A stretch of 64,000 bases of DNA from Coriobacterium glomerans PW2 (GTDB lineage: Bacteria > Actinomycetota > Coriobacteriia > Coriobacteriales > Coriobacteriaceae), in the NCBI RefSeq assembly GCF_000195315.1, contig NC_015389.1, forward strand, positions 434,001 through 498,000, read 5' to 3'. Below the pieces are notes generated by a model. It was not told the origin of the DNA. It made no database searches and saw only the letters and a program-made list of their open reading frames with translations. The position numbers and the translations under genes were made by a program. Position 1 is the first letter of the stretch, and each line of letters begins with the position of its first letter. Below, in pieces: positions 63,470 through 64,000 of the stretch.

Positions 63470-64000
63470 TTGGTACTCGTAATCGCTGAGAAGAACATCG
63501 CGGCGAAAAAGATCGCGCAGCTGCTTGCAGACGGCGCGCCGAAAACCGACAAGGTCTACAGCACGCAGGTCTACCGTTTCTCGGTGGACGGCGAGGAGTG
63601 GGTCTCCATGGGGCTCGCCGGACACATCCTGGCTCCGGACTTCCCTGAAGCCATCCTGTTCGACGCCGAGCGCGGCTGGTACTCGCTCACAGACGACGGT
63701 GAGATCCTGCCCGCCGACGTGCCCGACGGCCTCGCGCGGCCGCCCTATGACTCCAAGCGTCGTCCCTATCTGCCCGACGGCATCAACATCAAGAGCTGGA
63801 AAGTCGATAGCCTGCCCTATCTCACGTGGGCACCCGTCGTGAAGCATCCCGCGGAGAAGGAGATCATCCGCGTTCTCAAGAACCTCGCGAAGAAGGCCGA
63901 CTCCATCATCATCGCGACCGACTTCGATCGCGAGGGCGAGCTGATTGGTGCCGACGCCCTCTCGCAGGTGCGCGAGGTCGCCCCTGACGTGCCGGTCGCG
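63470..64000 (+). CDS. topA: Type IA DNA topoisomerase, N-terminal part, cut by window edge
   Basis: Relaxes negative supercoils. The open frame runs from TTG 63470, behind TGAGGAG, to the end of the window (177 codons, no stop). The TOPRIM domain is visible: LVLVIAEKNIAAKKIAQLL at the start and the acidic motif IIIATDFDREGELIG near residues 155-169. Between them SMGLAGHILAPDFP and WAPVVKHPAEKEIIRVL are typical of type IA enzymes. DFDREGE, in place of the DPDREGE usual for bacterial TopA, and the start resemble archaeal-type topoisomerase I/III, so the exact subgroup is open. The catalytic tyrosine lies outside the window. Confidence 0.88.
   Translation, partial: MVLVIAEKNIAAKKIAQLLADGAPKTDKVYSTQVYRFSVDGEEWVSMGLAGHILAPDFPEAILFDAERGWYSLTDDGEILPADVPDGLARPPYDSKRRPYLPDGINIKSWKVDSLPYLTWAPVVKHPAEKEIIRVLKNLAKKADSIIIATDFDREGELIGADALSQVREVAPDVPVA

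Overview
The window is about 60% GC with short gene gaps, many ATGA/TGATG gene overlaps and strong GGAGG-type ribosome binding sites. Its content (mannose-type and galactitol-type PTS, membrane LuxR regulators, FtsX/ABC export clusters, flavodiiron protein, type I-E CRISPR-Cas) suggests a strictly anaerobic gut actinobacterium of the class Coriobacteriia, perhaps Collinsella- or Olsenella-like. This assignment is inferred from gene content; no marker gene was compared.

Layout. 1-5.4 kb: start of an ABC exporter with its MarR regulator, a sugar O-acetyltransferase, an isochorismatase-family hydrolase, a truncated IS3-type orfA in an AT-rich island, and a flavodiiron O2/NO reductase. 5.6-6.0 kb: a decayed PTS EIIA remnant. 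6.1-10.9 kb (module A): a regulated promoter, a leader with a tiny ORF and hairpin, then an ABC ATPase, three permeases and two anchored Ig-like proteins. 11.2-15.2 kb: a TetR regulator divergent from a MacB-type ATPase and FtsX permease. 15.3-19.6 kb: pirin-msrAB oxidative repair, a frameshifted phosphofructokinase and a 2-hydroxyacid dehydrogenase. 19.8-20.8 kb: a small gene behind a LexA-like box, then tRNA-Arg and tRNA-Thr. 21.3-36.1 kb (module B): a membrane-anchored C39-like protein, a 906-residue membrane LuxR protein with two HTH domains, and an operon with a second copy of the module A transporter type, followed by two paralogous giant FtsX permeases around a MacB ATPase.

36.5-52.0 kb is a carbohydrate island. 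A mannose-family PTS (IIA, YajC-like, IIB, IIC, IID) with GntR, AgaS, NagA/AgaA, a LacX-like epimerase and LacC imports and degrades GalNAc/galactosamine to tagatose-6-P and tagatose-1,6-bisP. A galactitol PTS (GatABC) with GatD also makes tagatose-6-P. Both routes share LacC and the class II aldolase GatY. Two DeoR regulators flank the galactitol part and candidate operators are visible.

52.2-63.0 kb is a complete type I-E CRISPR-Cas locus (cas3, casA-E, cas1, cas2, leader, 15 repeats). It includes a possible 28-codon ORF between cas3 and casA and a strong hairpin between cas6e and cas1. The window ends inside a type IA topoisomerase gene.
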